Shown one piece after another: positions 8,199-17,586 of a stretch of 64,000 bases of DNA. The stretch's first letter is position 1; every line of letters starts with the position of its first letter. The translations under genes and the position numbers were made by a program. Source of the DNA: Schaalia odontolytica (GTDB lineage: Bacteria; Actinomycetota; Actinomycetes; Actinomycetales; Actinomycetaceae); assembly GCF_002847525.1 (NCBI RefSeq), contig NZ_PKKM01000004.1, positions 124,001 to 188,000 on the forward strand, given 5' to 3'. The notes beneath the pieces are model-generated. The model had not been told where the DNA came from. It searched no databases and saw only the letters and a list, made by a program, of their open reading frames with translations.

Positions 8199-9359
8199 TC
8201 AGACGAGGCCGAGCTTGTAGGCGCAGCCCCACTGGCCCCAACCGGAACGCTGCTGAAGCATGCGCGCACGCATGGTCTGCTCCTCGACGGAGGCGTCGGA
8301 AGGCAGGCCGGAGCCGCCGACGGAACGCCAGGTCGGCAGCGAGAACTGGTACATGCCGTAGTAGCCGTTGCCCGTGTTGATCGACGGGTTACCCCCGGAC
8401 TCACACTGGGCAATGGCCGCCCAGATCGCAGCGTCGTCGCCGGAGACCGCGGCAGGCGCGGAAGCGGACGAACCGGACGAGGAGGAGCCGGAGGAAGCAG
8501 CACCGGAGGACGACGAGGCCGAGGTATCCTCAGCCTTCTTGGCCTTCGTACCCTTGGAAACGATGCGCTTGGTGGGCTCGGTGCGGGTCGTGGACAGGAC
8601 GGCGGAGACGGTGACGTTACCGTCGATGGTCTCCTGGTAGGCCTCGGTCACCTCGGAGCCGGCCACGCCTTCCTGCACGGTCTTCTCGGTACCCTCTTCG
8701 GCCTCGGCGTCCTCACGCTCTTCGGTCTCGTAGGGAATCTCGGTCGTGGTGGACACGGTGCCGCGCACGACGCGAGCCACGCGCAGGGTGGTCTCGCCGT
8801 CCTTGTTTTCCAGGGTGACGCGGTCGATCGGACCGGCGCTCACGCCAGCCTTTTCGAGTATCGCGGTCGTGCCCTCGGAGGACGAGGCGACGACGTCGGT
8901 CGTGGTGCCGTCGGCGATGACGTGGATGGTGTCGCCGGTCTCGGCGACGGGCATTTCGGCGCGGGTGTAGGAGCGGTCGGCCGCCATGGACGCGGCGGAC
9001 GCCGGCAGGGCCGCGAGCACGCCGGAGATAGACGGAGCGGTGGACCACGCGGTGGTCTGGTTTCCGTCGACCGTCACATCGTATTCGGTGGCGGTGCGCA
9101 CGACGACGGTGTCGCCGCTCGCAACGCGCTGGTCGGAGGCGGGGGCGACGAGGTCGTGAGCGCCGACGGAGACGCCGGCCGTGCTCAGGGCATCGCCCGC
9201 GGTTGTGAAGAAGCCGGACACGTCGTGGGTGACGCCGTCAACCTCGACGGTCACGTGACGATAGGAAGTCCCGACGGCAGCGGCAGCGGTTCCGGCCACC
9301 AGAAGGGCCGTCGCGGCTGCGACGGAAATGACGGTTGTACGGGAGGGCTGAACGCTCAC
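8199..9359 (-). CDS. rpfB: Resuscitation-promoting factor, RpfB type
   Basis: This 386-residue exported protein has a hydrophobic signal or anchor (about 10-30), DUF348 repeats (about 35-150), a G5 domain (about 160-255), a serine/alanine-rich linker and a C-terminal Rpf core. The core shows IWAAIAQCESGGNPSINTGN with the catalytic Glu, YYGMYQFSLPTWRSVGG, and the paired cysteines of the family. Rpf proteins are lysozyme-like muralytic enzymes linked to regrowth from dormancy. The GTG start is preceded by GGAG. The tatD-rpfB-rsmA-ispE order is conserved in actinobacteria, although here two genes (the second Rpf-like protein and DUF4230) sit between rpfB and rsmA. Confidence 0.93.
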   Translation of the reverse strand: MSVQPSRTTVISVAAATALLVAGTAAAAVGTSYRHVTVEVDGVTHDVSGFFTTAGDALSTAGVSVGAHDLVAPASDQRVASGDTVVVRTATEYDVTVDGNQTTAWSTAPSISGVLAALPASAASMAADRSYTRAEMPVAETGDTIHVIADGTTTDVVASSSEGTTAILEKAGVSAGPIDRVTLENKDGETTLRVARVVRGTVSTTTEIPYETEEREDAEAEEGTEKTVQEGVAGSEVTEAYQETIDGNVTVSAVLSTTRTEPTKRIVSKGTKAKKAEDTSASSSSGAASSGSSSSGSSASAPAAVSGDDAAIWAAIAQCESGGNPSINTGNGYYGMYQFSLPTWRSVGGSGLPSDASVEEQTMRARMLQQRSGWGQWGCAYKLGLV

Positions 9360-9465
9360 GTGTCTCCAGAGTTCGTAGGTTCCGTTTCGAGGGCCTCGTC
9401 GACGTGTGTCCCGCGGCGCGCGGAGAGTTCAGACGAGTAGCCCGAATCGGACTGACACACCCACC

Positions 9466-9481
9466 GTAACCAATTTGTTAC
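9466..9481. promoter_or_regulatory. GTAAC-N6-GTTAC inverted repeat upstream of rpfB
   Basis: GTAACCAATTTGTTAC lies about 110 bp upstream of the rpfB start in a 219-bp intergenic region. It could be a regulator-binding site for the rpf genes. The protein that would bind it is unknown. Confidence 0.4.
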
Positions 9482-9578
9482 CGTTGCGCGACCACTTTGA
9501 CGCAATTCACCAGTCAGAGAACGCCGTCACAACACCACGCAGACACCAACGCTCCCCCTATCGGGAGGAACGAAAACC

Positions 9579-10490
9579 TCACCAGGTACCGTAGACCGCC
9601 TCGGTGTTCGCCCGCAGTTGGTCGCACGCCGCCGCCTCGCTAACGCCCCACTGGTCGGCGATGAAACGCACCGTGTGAGCCATGACGTAGGAGGCGTTGG
9701 GGCAGCCGCGCCACGGGACAGGCGTCAGGTAGGGGGCGTCGGTCTCCACGAGGACAAGCTCGCGCGGCAGGAGCGCAAGAGCTGCGCGCAGGTCGGAGTT
9801 CGCGGGGTAGGTGATGGGGCCGGCGAAGGATGCGTACCATCCGCGCTCGGCGAGGTGCTGCGCCATCACCGCGTCCCCCGAGTAGCAGTGGAAGACGATG
9901 CGCTGGTCCGCGCTCGCGCGCTCGTCGAGAATCGCCAGGGTGTCCTCGTGGGCGTCGCGGTCGTGGATCTGCAGGGGGAGGTCGGCGCGCTGCGCCATGT
10001 CGATGTGCACGCGGAAGGATTCCTTCTGCGCCTCGCGGCCCGGGTCGGCGGTGCGGAAATAATCCAGGCCGCTCTCCCCCACCGCGACGACCATCGGATC
10101 GCCCAGGCGAGCCTCGACGGCGGCCAGGGCCTCGTCGAGAGGCACGTGGTAGTCGTGCACCTTCGGGACCAGACCGTCGGGCGAGGGGTCCGCGCAGCCG
10201 GCGTGCAGGGCCGCGTCGTTGGGGTGGATCGCGATCGCGACGCGCACGCCCTCGTGAGCGCGCGCCAGCTCGATCATCGGATCGAAGTCGGGCAGCTCGC
10301 AGGCGCTCGAGATCATCCGAGTGACGCCCACCTCGCGGGCACGCTCCAGCTGTTCCTCGATGCTGAGCGCCACGCCCTCGCGCCGGGGGATCTCGCCGAC
10401 GTGGGTGGGCAGGTGGGTGTGGTTGTCCACCACGGGCGCCGCCAGGGGCGCGGGCGCGTCGGGCCAGGGACGAGGCTTACGCGGGCTCAT
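9579..10490 (-). CDS. tatD: TatD family metal-dependent hydrolase
   Basis: This 303-residue cytoplasmic TIM-barrel metallohydrolase has an N-terminal DNHTHLP motif (metal-binding His-x-His), VGESGLDYF, the QIHDRDAH segment, VFHCYSGD and VETDAPYLTP with the final metal-binding Asp. TatD proteins are DNases and/or deoxyribonucleolytic repair enzymes. The start at 10490 is chosen because the family N-terminus begins just before VVDNHTH. A longer frame upstream would overlap the DJ-1 gene with a low-complexity serine/arginine sequence. Confidence 0.9.
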   Translation of the reverse strand: MSPRKPRPWPDAPAPLAAPVVDNHTHLPTHVGEIPRREGVALSIEEQLERAREVGVTRMISSACELPDFDPMIELARAHEGVRVAIAIHPNDAALHAGCADPSPDGLVPKVHDYHVPLDEALAAVEARLGDPMVVAVGESGLDYFRTADPGREAQKESFRVHIDMAQRADLPLQIHDRDAHEDTLAILDERASADQRIVFHCYSGDAVMAQHLAERGWYASFAGPITYPANSDLRAALALLPRELVLVETDAPYLTPVPWRGCPNASYVMAHTVRFIADQWGVSEAAACDQLRANTEAVYGTW

Positions 10491-10539
10491 GCGAGGGTCG
10501 CGACCTTTCGGGAGAGATAAGGAACGAGGCGGGTGCTCA

Positions 10540-11124
10540 TCAGCGGGCGAGCACGACGCCGCGGGCGACCTCGTCGACGACCTCGTCGCCGAGGAGGTAG
10601 CGCACGATCTCGAGACCGAGCTCCAGGGAGGTGCCGGCGCCGCGGCTGGTGATGATCTGCTCGTCGACGACGACCGGGTTCTCGTGGACGACCGCACCGC
10701 CCTCGGCGATGGCCTTGACGAAGGCGGGGTTCGCGGTCGCGTGGCGGCCGTCGAGCACGCCCAGTTCGGACAGGATCGAGGGGGCCGCGCAAATCGCGGC
10801 GATGGGCTGGGCGGCGTCGGAGCGGCGCAGCACCTCGGCCTGGATCGCGGGCGTGGCCTTCAGGTTCAGGGTGCCGGGCATGCCGCCGGGCAGGAAGAGG
10901 ACGGTGTAGGTGGACAGGTCCACGTCCTCGAGCATGAGGTCGGCGACGACGCGGATGCCGTGCGAGCTGGTCACGTGGCGCGCGTCGGTCACGGAGATCA
11001 GGTCCGAGCGCACACCGGCGCGGTACAGGACGTCAGCGACGGCCAGGGCCTCGACCTCTTCGAAGCCGTCGGCCAGCATGATGGCGACGGTGGCGTCGGT
11101 GGCAAGCTTCTCGGGAGTGGGCAT
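10540..11124 (-). CDS. DJ-1/PfpI family protein
   Basis: This protein of about 194 residues has the DJ-1/PfpI flavodoxin-like fold signature: an N-terminal ADGFEEVEALAVADVLYRAG segment with the conserved Glu, and the nucleophile elbow AAICAAPSIL containing the reactive cysteine. Members act in protein or metabolite damage control, as chaperones, or as glyoxalases. The substrate cannot be told here. The start at 11124 follows AGAGGA. An upstream in-frame ATG lacks a good site. It lies 49 bp upstream of tatD, probably co-transcribed. Confidence 0.88.
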   Translation of the reverse strand: MPTPEKLATDATVAIMLADGFEEVEALAVADVLYRAGVRSDLISVTDARHVTSSHGIRVVADLMLEDVDLSTYTVLFLPGGMPGTLNLKATPAIQAEVLRRSDAAQPIAAICAAPSILSELGVLDGRHATANPAFVKAIAEGGAVVHENPVVVDEQIITSRGAGTSLELGLEIVRYLLGDEVVDEVARGVVLAR

Positions 11125-11205
11125 GATTCCTCTTTCCTCGCGGCTACTCAAACGAGCGTTACGTCCAGGTTAGCGCAGCCGCGCGTGCCCCGTGACGCGC
11201 CACGA

Positions 11206-11227
11206 CCTCGCCCCGTCAGGGACGAGG
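11206..11227. terminator. CCTCG/CGAGG hairpin downstream of the ABC transporter gene
   Basis: CCTCGCCCC and GGGACGAGG flank a GTCA loop, with one mismatch. It sits ten bases after the stop of the minus-strand ABC gene and shares the GACGAGGCC arm seen in other hairpins of this window. Confidence 0.6.
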
Positions 11228-11236
11228 CCGCGTGCA

Positions 11237-14200
11237 TCACTCGGAGCGCAGGGCTTCGACCGGATCCTGACGCGAGGCGCGCGAGGCCGGGATAACGCCC
11301 GCGATGACGGTTAGGCCGACGGACACTGCGATGAGTGTGAGGGCCGTCAGAGGCGAAAGCTGGGCAATATTCTCGACATTGAACGATGAATAGGCGATGC
11401 TATTCGCAATCGCGCACAGCCCGTAGGTGACGCCCACGCCCATCAGGCCAGCCAAGAGGCCCTCAATGACTGTCTCCGCGTTGAACACGCGCGAGACGTC
11501 GCCCTTCGAGGCGCCAATCGAGCGCAGGATACCGATCTCCTTGCGGCGCTCAAGGACCGAGATGTAGGTGATGATCGCGATCATGATCGAGGAGACCACG
11601 AGAGAGATCGACACGAAGGCGATGAGCAGCCAGGAGATGATGTCGACGATCTTGGTCACCGAGCTCATGAGCGCGCCCATGACGTCGGAGTAGGTGATGA
11701 CCTTCTCGGGCGCGCCCGCCGCCTTGTTGTCGGCGTTGTAAGCATCCAGGGCGGCCTTCACCTTGTCCTTGTCCGCGAAGGACTTGGGGTAGATCGAGAT
11801 GTTCGACGGGGAGGCGATATCCGCCCATCCCAGGTTCCTCAGATTCGTCTCGAGAGTCGGCACGTTCGTGGAGAACATGGTCGCCATCAGCGCGGCGAGG
11901 GACTTCTCGTCCACGTTGGACTGGAAGGCCTCGGCGAAGGCCTGCGGGTCCATGGAGAAGGCGCTCGACATGTTGGTGGCGAACTGCTCCATGGTGGAAC
12001 CGATCTGCTCACCGATCGCGGTCGACAGCTGCGTCATCATCGAGGTCATCGCGTTCGTCATGGCTTCCTGCATGACCTGGCCGATGACAGCGCTCACGCC
12101 CTGCGTGAGGGTGGAGCCCAGCTGGGCGGCGATCTGCGTGGAGATCGCGTTCATGACCTGAGTGGAGATGTCGGTGCCGATCTGGGCGAGGGCCGGGTCG
12201 TCCCCGAGGGCCTTCGTCAGGTTCGCGGCGAGCTTGTCGGAGTCGACGACCTGGTCGGAGGAGACGGCAGCTCGCAGCTGCTCGAGTACCTCGGGCTGAG
12301 AGAAGTACGCCGAGGCCAGGGTCGCGAAGTCCGTCGTGCCGCCTGCCTCGATCTGCTCGCGGGCGTAGTCCTGGAAGCCCTGGGCGATCTGGGAAGCTTG
12401 TGCGCTCAGGTAGTCGGCCGCGCCGTCCTTGACGGCTCCGTCGGCCAGAGCCGAGCGGATGATCGTCTGGAAGTCGACGTTGGCCAGCTGCGGCAGGTCC
12501 TTGCTCAGCTCTCCAAAGTCGAGGCCGGACAGGTCGAAGGCCATGCCGGACTGGGCGCCGGACTGCGCGGCGAGGGCTGACAGGTCAATATTCGACAGGT
12601 CCATGCCCGACATATCGAGGTTGGAGAAATCCAGGCCGGACAGGTCCATGCCGGAAAAGTCCAGGCCCGACAGGTCCATCTGCATCTTGTCGGGGTCGAT
12701 CTGGAACGCGGCGGAGAGCTTGGACTCGTCCACCGTGAACAGGGAGGACATATCGAAGCCGCCGGACTGGCTCTTCTGGTTGTCCGCCAGTTCCTTGAAG
12801 GTCTTGCCGGTGAAGACATCGACGTCGGGCTTGGCGCGCTGGGCCTTGACGATCGGGCTGGCCGCCGCCTCCTCGATGATCTGGTAGGTCAGAGCGGGCG
12901 TGTAGGCGATGCCCTGACGCAGGGCGCCGCCCTTGTCGGAGTTGGGCTTGACGATGCCGGAGATCGTCAGCTGCTGGCCGCCGTCCACGAGCTTCTTCAT
13001 GTAGTCCGCGTCGGAGGAGCGGTCGGTCCAGACCTTGTAGGTGTCGTCCCACGTGTACTTGTCGAAGGCGTTGACGCGACGGAAGGTCGTGCCCAGGATC
13101 GCGGAGTAGTCGTAGGTCGCGGCACTGGCCCCGGACTGCGCGCCCGACTGTGCCCCGGACTGGCTCTTACCCCCCAGGGCACCCTGGTAGTACTGGCGCA
13201 TCAGGTCATCGAACTCCTTGTGGTCCTTGAGACCCAGGGTGTATTCGAAGAGGTTGGGGATGTTGCCGTCCTCATCCAGGACCAGGACGACCTGGTTCGC
13301 ACCGCTCGGCCAGGAGCCGGCAACCACGTCGTACGCGGAGGTGTACAGCGAGGAGGTCGCGGGCATCTGGTAGAAGGCATTCGTCTCCATCATCGACCCG
13401 AAGGCCCCGGAACCGAAACCGGCTTCCATCTGCTTCATCGACTGGTCGGGGCTGACCTGCACGGTCGCCTTGGACGTGTCGGACTGGTAGATCTGCGGGA
13501 CGATGTCGTAGTCGTACTCGATCGCGTTGACCATCGTGTTGATGTCGCCGCCGTTGTTGTCCAGGTAGGTCTTGAGGGAGGCCAGGTCGTTGGTCTTCGC
13601 GTCGCGGATCGTGTCGGCGAAGGTGCGCAGCTTAGAGACGCCGACCTTGCCGTCGGGCGCGGGCTGGGAGTCCTTCGAGTCCGAGGCCGACACGGACAGC
13701 GCGGCCGTCATGTCGATGCCCGTTTTCTGGATCGTCAGCGGATACGCGCCCAGCGTTTCCTCTTCGGTTTTGGCGATATAGGCATTGGTTCCGTTGGCCA
13801 GCGCGAGGATCGCGGCGATACCGATGATGCCGATGGACCCCGCGAAGGAGGTCATGAGGGTGCGGCCCTTCTTCGTCATCAGGTTGTTGGCCGACAGGGA
13901 CAGGGCCGTTAGGAAGCCCATCGAGGTGCGGCGCGCGGGCTTAGCCTCGCGGCGGTCTTCGGCGGTCGGCACGAAAGGATCGGAGTCGGCGACGATGCAG
14001 CCGTCAGCCAGCTCAACGATGCGGGTCGCGTACTGGTGGGCCAGCTCGGGGTTGTGCGTCACCATGATGACGAGGCGGTCGCGGGCCACGTCGCGCAGCA
14101 GGTCCATGACCTGCACGCTCGTCTTGGAGTCGAGGGCGCCGGTGGGCTCGTCGGCCAGCAGGATTTCGGGGTCGTTGATGAGGGCGCGCGCGATGGCGAC

Positions 14201-14647
14201 GCGCTGCATCTGGCCACCCGACATCTGCGACGGCTTCTTGTGGACGTGTTCCTTCAGGCCGACGCGCTCGAGGGCGTCGAGGGCGCGCTTGCGGCGCTCG
14301 GAGCGCGAGACGCCCGACAGGGTCAGAGCCAGCTCGACGTTCGCCAGGACGCTCTGGTGCGGGATCAGGTTGTAGGCCTGGAAGACGAAGCCGATGCGGT
14401 TGTTGCGGTAGGCGTCCCAGTCGCGGGCCTTGTAGTCCTTCGTCGAAATGCCGTCGATGACCAGGTCGCCGCTCTGGAAGCGGTCGAGGCCGCCGATGAC
14501 GTTGAGCATCGTCGTCTTGCCGGAGCCGGACTGGCCCAGCACTGCCACGAACTCGTTATCACGAAACGCCACGGAGACCTTATTCAGCGCCACCTGCACG
14601 AGGTTGGCGGTCTGATAGGCCTTGACGATCTCCTTGAGCTCTAGCAC
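11237..14647 (-). CDS. MacB-like ABC transporter, ATPase fused to permease with large extracellular domain
   Basis: This 1136-residue protein has an ATPase domain at about residues 1-225 (Walker A GQSGSGKT, SGGQMQRVAIARAL signature, LLADEPTGALDS). A first membrane segment follows near 260, then a very long extracytoplasmic region (about 285-990) and three C-terminal membrane segments typical of the FtsX/MacB permease (about 1005-1125). MacB/LolCDE-type systems move peptides, lipids or envelope proteins mechanically rather than by a classic channel. The extracellular loop is unusual in holding eight consecutive pentapeptide-like units (DNA 12578-12686) and glutamine/serine-rich repeats. ATPase and permease on one chain is a recurrent architecture. 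The substrate is unknown. Confidence 0.88.
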   Translation of the reverse strand: MLELKEIVKAYQTANLVQVALNKVSVAFRDNEFVAVLGQSGSGKTTMLNVIGGLDRFQSGDLVIDGISTKDYKARDWDAYRNNRIGFVFQAYNLIPHQSVLANVELALTLSGVSRSERRKRALDALERVGLKEHVHKKPSQMSGGQMQRVAIARALINDPEILLADEPTGALDSKTSVQVMDLLRDVARDRLVIMVTHNPELAHQYATRIVELADGCIVADSDPFVPTAEDRREAKPARRTSMGFLTALSLSANNLMTKKGRTLMTSFAGSIGIIGIAAILALANGTNAYIAKTEEETLGAYPLTIQKTGIDMTAALSVSASDSKDSQPAPDGKVGVSKLRTFADTIRDAKTNDLASLKTYLDNNGGDINTMVNAIEYDYDIVPQIYQSDTSKATVQVSPDQSMKQMEAGFGSGAFGSMMETNAFYQMPATSSLYTSAYDVVAGSWPSGANQVVLVLDEDGNIPNLFEYTLGLKDHKEFDDLMRQYYQGALGGKSQSGAQSGAQSGASAATYDYSAILGTTFRRVNAFDKYTWDDTYKVWTDRSSDADYMKKLVDGGQQLTISGIVKPNSDKGGALRQGIAYTPALTYQIIEEAAASPIVKAQRAKPDVDVFTGKTFKELADNQKSQSGGFDMSSLFTVDESKLSAAFQIDPDKMQMDLSGLDFSGMDLSGLDFSNLDMSGMDLSNIDLSALAAQSGAQSGMAFDLSGLDFGELSKDLPQLANVDFQTIIRSALADGAVKDGAADYLSAQASQIAQGFQDYAREQIEAGGTTDFATLASAYFSQPEVLEQLRAAVSSDQVVDSDKLAANLTKALGDDPALAQIGTDISTQVMNAISTQIAAQLGSTLTQGVSAVIGQVMQEAMTNAMTSMMTQLSTAIGEQIGSTMEQFATNMSSAFSMDPQAFAEAFQSNVDEKSLAALMATMFSTNVPTLETNLRNLGWADIASPSNISIYPKSFADKDKVKAALDAYNADNKAAGAPEKVITYSDVMGALMSSVTKIVDIISWLLIAFVSISLVVSSIMIAIITYISVLERRKEIGILRSIGASKGDVSRVFNAETVIEGLLAGLMGVGVTYGLCAIANSIAYSSFNVENIAQLSPLTALTLIAVSVGLTVIAGVIPASRASRQDPVEALRSE

Positions 14648-14865
14648 GCTTTATCCTCACATCTGCTGTTGATTCCGCATACAAGTCTAGGCGAGCGATC
14701 ACCACACAAGACCGCACCTGTTCACTGACTGACCCCTGATCGTCCCCTGACAAGCCCCTGAAGTCGTATCTGCCACGTCACATCGCGGTCCCCAAAACCC
14801 AGCCCGGGCCTCGTTCATCGAACGGCCTGCAGGGGCGCGCGAGACCGAGCGGCTAGACTGATCCC

Positions 14866-15438
14866 ATGACCGACCTCACCCAGATTCCCGTGCCCAACGA
14901 AGGGCCAATCACTGACAAAGTCAAGGAAATCTACGAGCGCTCCTTCCCGCCCGAGGAGCAGATCCCGATGCCCGAGCTGCGACGCAGCGCCGAGCGCGAC
15001 GATGTCGATTTCCTCGCGTGGATCGATCCATCCCTGCCCGCGGGCGAGGACGGGGCCGGCAACGTGGTCGCCCTGACCTTCTCCTTCGTCTTCCCCGACC
15101 TGTTCTACCTGGGTTTCCTCGCGGTGGACGGGCGCACGCGCAGTGCGGGCTACGGCTCACGCATCCTCACCCACTTCCGCGAGCGCTACGGCGACGTGCC
15201 ACAGCTGCTCGAGATCGAGCCGGTCGTGCGCGAGGCCGGGAACTACCAGCAGCGCGTGCGACGCCTGAAGTTCTACGAGCGCAACGGTTTCACGGTGACG
15301 AACATGCTCACGCACGAGGCCGACCAGACCTACCGGGTCCTGGCGCGCGACGGGATCGTGAGCCCGCAGCGCCTGGAGGAGGCGCTCAATTCGGTCACGA
15401 ACGACCCGGCGTACGCGTCGAGGGTGACGACGGACTGA
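14866..15438 (+). CDS. GNAT family N-acetyltransferase
   Basis: This 190-residue cytoplasmic protein has the acetyl-CoA-binding GNAT core: a central beta strand FYLGFLAVDG followed by the pyrophosphate-binding SAGYGSRIL motif (about residues 95-103), and a later KFYERNGF segment. The substrate is unknown. The start codon lies six bases after a TAGACT -10-like hexamer with no ribosome-binding site, so the mRNA may be leaderless. It stands alone between two minus-strand genes. Confidence 0.85.
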   Translation: MTDLTQIPVPNEGPITDKVKEIYERSFPPEEQIPMPELRRSAERDDVDFLAWIDPSLPAGEDGAGNVVALTFSFVFPDLFYLGFLAVDGRTRSAGYGSRILTHFRERYGDVPQLLEIEPVVREAGNYQQRVRRLKFYERNGFTVTNMLTHEADQTYRVLARDGIVSPQRLEEALNSVTNDPAYASRVTTD

Positions 15439-15474
15439 TGCGCTGACCTCGCTCGGCTGATGCCAGAGCGGCGA

Positions 15475-17397
15475 TCAGTTGTCGACGCCGCGGCTGGAGA
15501 CCAGCAGGATTTCCTCGTTGTCGAGTCGGGCGAGCGCGCCTTCCAGGGCCGCCGAGGAGAAGATGCCCTCGTCGCGGGCCTGCAGGAGGGCGTCGCGCTG
15601 GGCGTGAATGGCCTCCAGTGCGAGTTCACGGATCTGGTCTCGCGTGAAGGAGCGCTCAACCTCCTCCTCGCTCATGTCGACGGTGCCGTGACCGTCGTCG
15701 TCCGTCTCGCTCGCGGAAGCAGCGTCCGGGGGCGTGGTGTCTTGGAGAATGTCGGTGAGGACGCGGTCGGCTGTGCGGGCGATGCGAGCACCCACGGCCT
15801 CGTCGTCGGCGGCGACCGCGTGCCCGATGCGTGAGAGGGTGCGCGAGACGCCGGCAGACAGCAGGGTCTGGCCGTCGACCTCGTGGATCGCCTGGGCGAG
15901 CGCCGTGTCGACCAGCGCGGAGCCCATCACCTTCAGGAGCTTGGCGCGCTCTTCTTCAGAGATATCGCCCGTGGCCATCTTGGGCTTGACGATGCGAATG
16001 AGTCCGGGCAGGGTCAGGCCCTGGATGACGAGGACGCCAGCAGCGATGAACAGGGCGATAGTGAGCAGCAGCGCGCGCATCGGCGCATGCGTCGAGATGG
16101 TTTGCGCAGCGGCCAGGGTGATCGCGCCGCGCATGCCCGCCCAGACGATGACACTGCCCTCGCGCGGGCCCAGCGGTTCGCTCTCGAAGTAGTCCAGGTC
16201 GGATCCGCGCATCGCGTTGCGGCGCGCGCGCCGCTTGAGGCGGCGGCGATAGAGGTTGAGTGCCTCATCCCAGTGTTCGGGGCTCAGGTCGCGGGCCTCG
16301 AGCATGTCGGCGTCGACCTCGCTTGCCTCGTGCATGCGCTTCTCAAAGCGCTCGATGCGCGCTGCCTCGGCCTCGTAGCGCCGCTGACGGCGCTTGTGCC
16401 GATGGTCCAGCCAGGTGAACATCAACGCGATGAAGACGGCTCGAATGACCATGATGAGCGCGCCGAGGATGACGGCGAGGAAGGCGGCGAAGGCCAGGCC
16501 GCCGGAGAACGCGGCGGTCTCCTCGACGATCCCGAAAGCCTGGAGGCCCATCGTCAGGAAGATCCCGCTCTCCAGGACGAGCGTCATGGTCTGCCAGTTC
16601 TGCTGGGAGAATCGCCTGTTCATCGCGGAGATCGTGGCGGCGCGGCGACGCGAGACGACCAGGCCGGCGACGACGGCCGCGACGAGGCCAGAGCCTCCCA
16701 GGTGCTCGGCTGGGATCGACGCGATGAAGGGCATCGCGAAGGAGAAGACCGTGTCGGCCGAGGGCTCCTTGATGAGGGCACGCAGACGCACGCCGACCTC
16801 GCCGACGACCCAGCCAATACCCGCGGCGATACCGAGGGCGATGGCGACCTTGCCGATGAGCAGGCCCGGATTCAGGGCGTGTTCGTCGGCGGCCAGGCCG
16901 GCGCTCATCGCGGCGGAGAGCAGGACCAGCGAGGTCGCGTCGTTAAAGAGCCCCTCGCCTTCGAGGACCGTGATGATGCGGTGGGAGACACCCGAGCGTT
17001 TCGCGATCGAGATGGCGACCGCGTCGGTCGGCGACAGGACCGCGCCCAGCGCGACACCCCAGGGCAGGGAGATCGCGGGGACCAGCCAGTTGATGACGAA
17101 GCCGACCGCGAAGGCGGAGAGGAACACGAGGGGAATCGCGAGCATCGCGACGGCGTGCATCTCGCGGCGGAAGTCCATGGTCGGCATACGCACGGCCGCC
17201 GAGAACAGCAGGGGCGGCAGCACCATCTCGAGGATGATGTGCGGCTCGATCTCGATGGCCCCCACCTGCGGCAGGAACCCGATCGCCAGGCCGACGACCA
17301 GCAGGATCAGGGGGGCTGCCACGCGCACCTTGGGCGCGACGAATTGGCATGCCACGATGATGAGCATTCCGGCCACGGCGATAAGAAGGGGTTCCAC
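15475..17397 (-). CDS. CPA1-family Na+/H+ antiporter
   Basis: This 640-residue integral membrane protein has about 12 hydrophobic segments in residues 1-440 and a long charged cytoplasmic C-terminus. The segments include LSPTDAVAISIAKRSG and EGEGLFNDATSLVLL, which carry the acidic ion-binding residues of NhaP/CPA1 exchangers, and WAGMRGAITLA. It exports Na+ (or K+) in exchange for protons for pH and salt balance. The GTG start lacks a ribosome-binding site but lies seven bases after TACAAT, suggesting leaderless expression. The C-terminal tail (about 490-640) is rich in acidic and arginine residues and is probably regulatory. Confidence 0.92.
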   Translation of the reverse strand: MEPLLIAVAGMLIIVACQFVAPKVRVAAPLILLVVGLAIGFLPQVGAIEIEPHIILEMVLPPLLFSAAVRMPTMDFRREMHAVAMLAIPLVFLSAFAVGFVINWLVPAISLPWGVALGAVLSPTDAVAISIAKRSGVSHRIITVLEGEGLFNDATSLVLLSAAMSAGLAADEHALNPGLLIGKVAIALGIAAGIGWVVGEVGVRLRALIKEPSADTVFSFAMPFIASIPAEHLGGSGLVAAVVAGLVVSRRRAATISAMNRRFSQQNWQTMTLVLESGIFLTMGLQAFGIVEETAAFSGGLAFAAFLAVILGALIMVIRAVFIALMFTWLDHRHKRRQRRYEAEAARIERFEKRMHEASEVDADMLEARDLSPEHWDEALNLYRRRLKRRARRNAMRGSDLDYFESEPLGPREGSVIVWAGMRGAITLAAAQTISTHAPMRALLLTIALFIAAGVLVIQGLTLPGLIRIVKPKMATGDISEEERAKLLKVMGSALVDTALAQAIHEVDGQTLLSAGVSRTLSRIGHAVAADDEAVGARIARTADRVLTDILQDTTPPDAASASETDDDGHGTVDMSEEEVERSFTRDQIRELALEAIHAQRDALLQARDEGIFSSAALEGALARLDNEEILLVSSRGVDN

Positions 17398-17586
17398 AGA
17401 TCAATTGTATTGCGAGCAACCCCCCACAGCGTCGTTGCCATCTCACCGCATCAACTACGCGCGCCGCGAACTCGCGCGGCGTACCACGCCCCGCCCGCAT
17501 GGCCTCGACACCATCCCCGAATGTCAAACAGACCCACACGATCAGAGCACGTTGTACAATCGACGCATCGTTTCAAGGAGGTTCTC

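Noticed and set aside
9360-9578. Possible c-di-AMP (ydaO-type) riboswitch upstream of rpfB
   Set aside because: Such riboswitches occur before rpf genes in actinobacteria, but the conserved core segments I know were not recognisable here. A covariance-model search (Rfam RF00379) would settle it.
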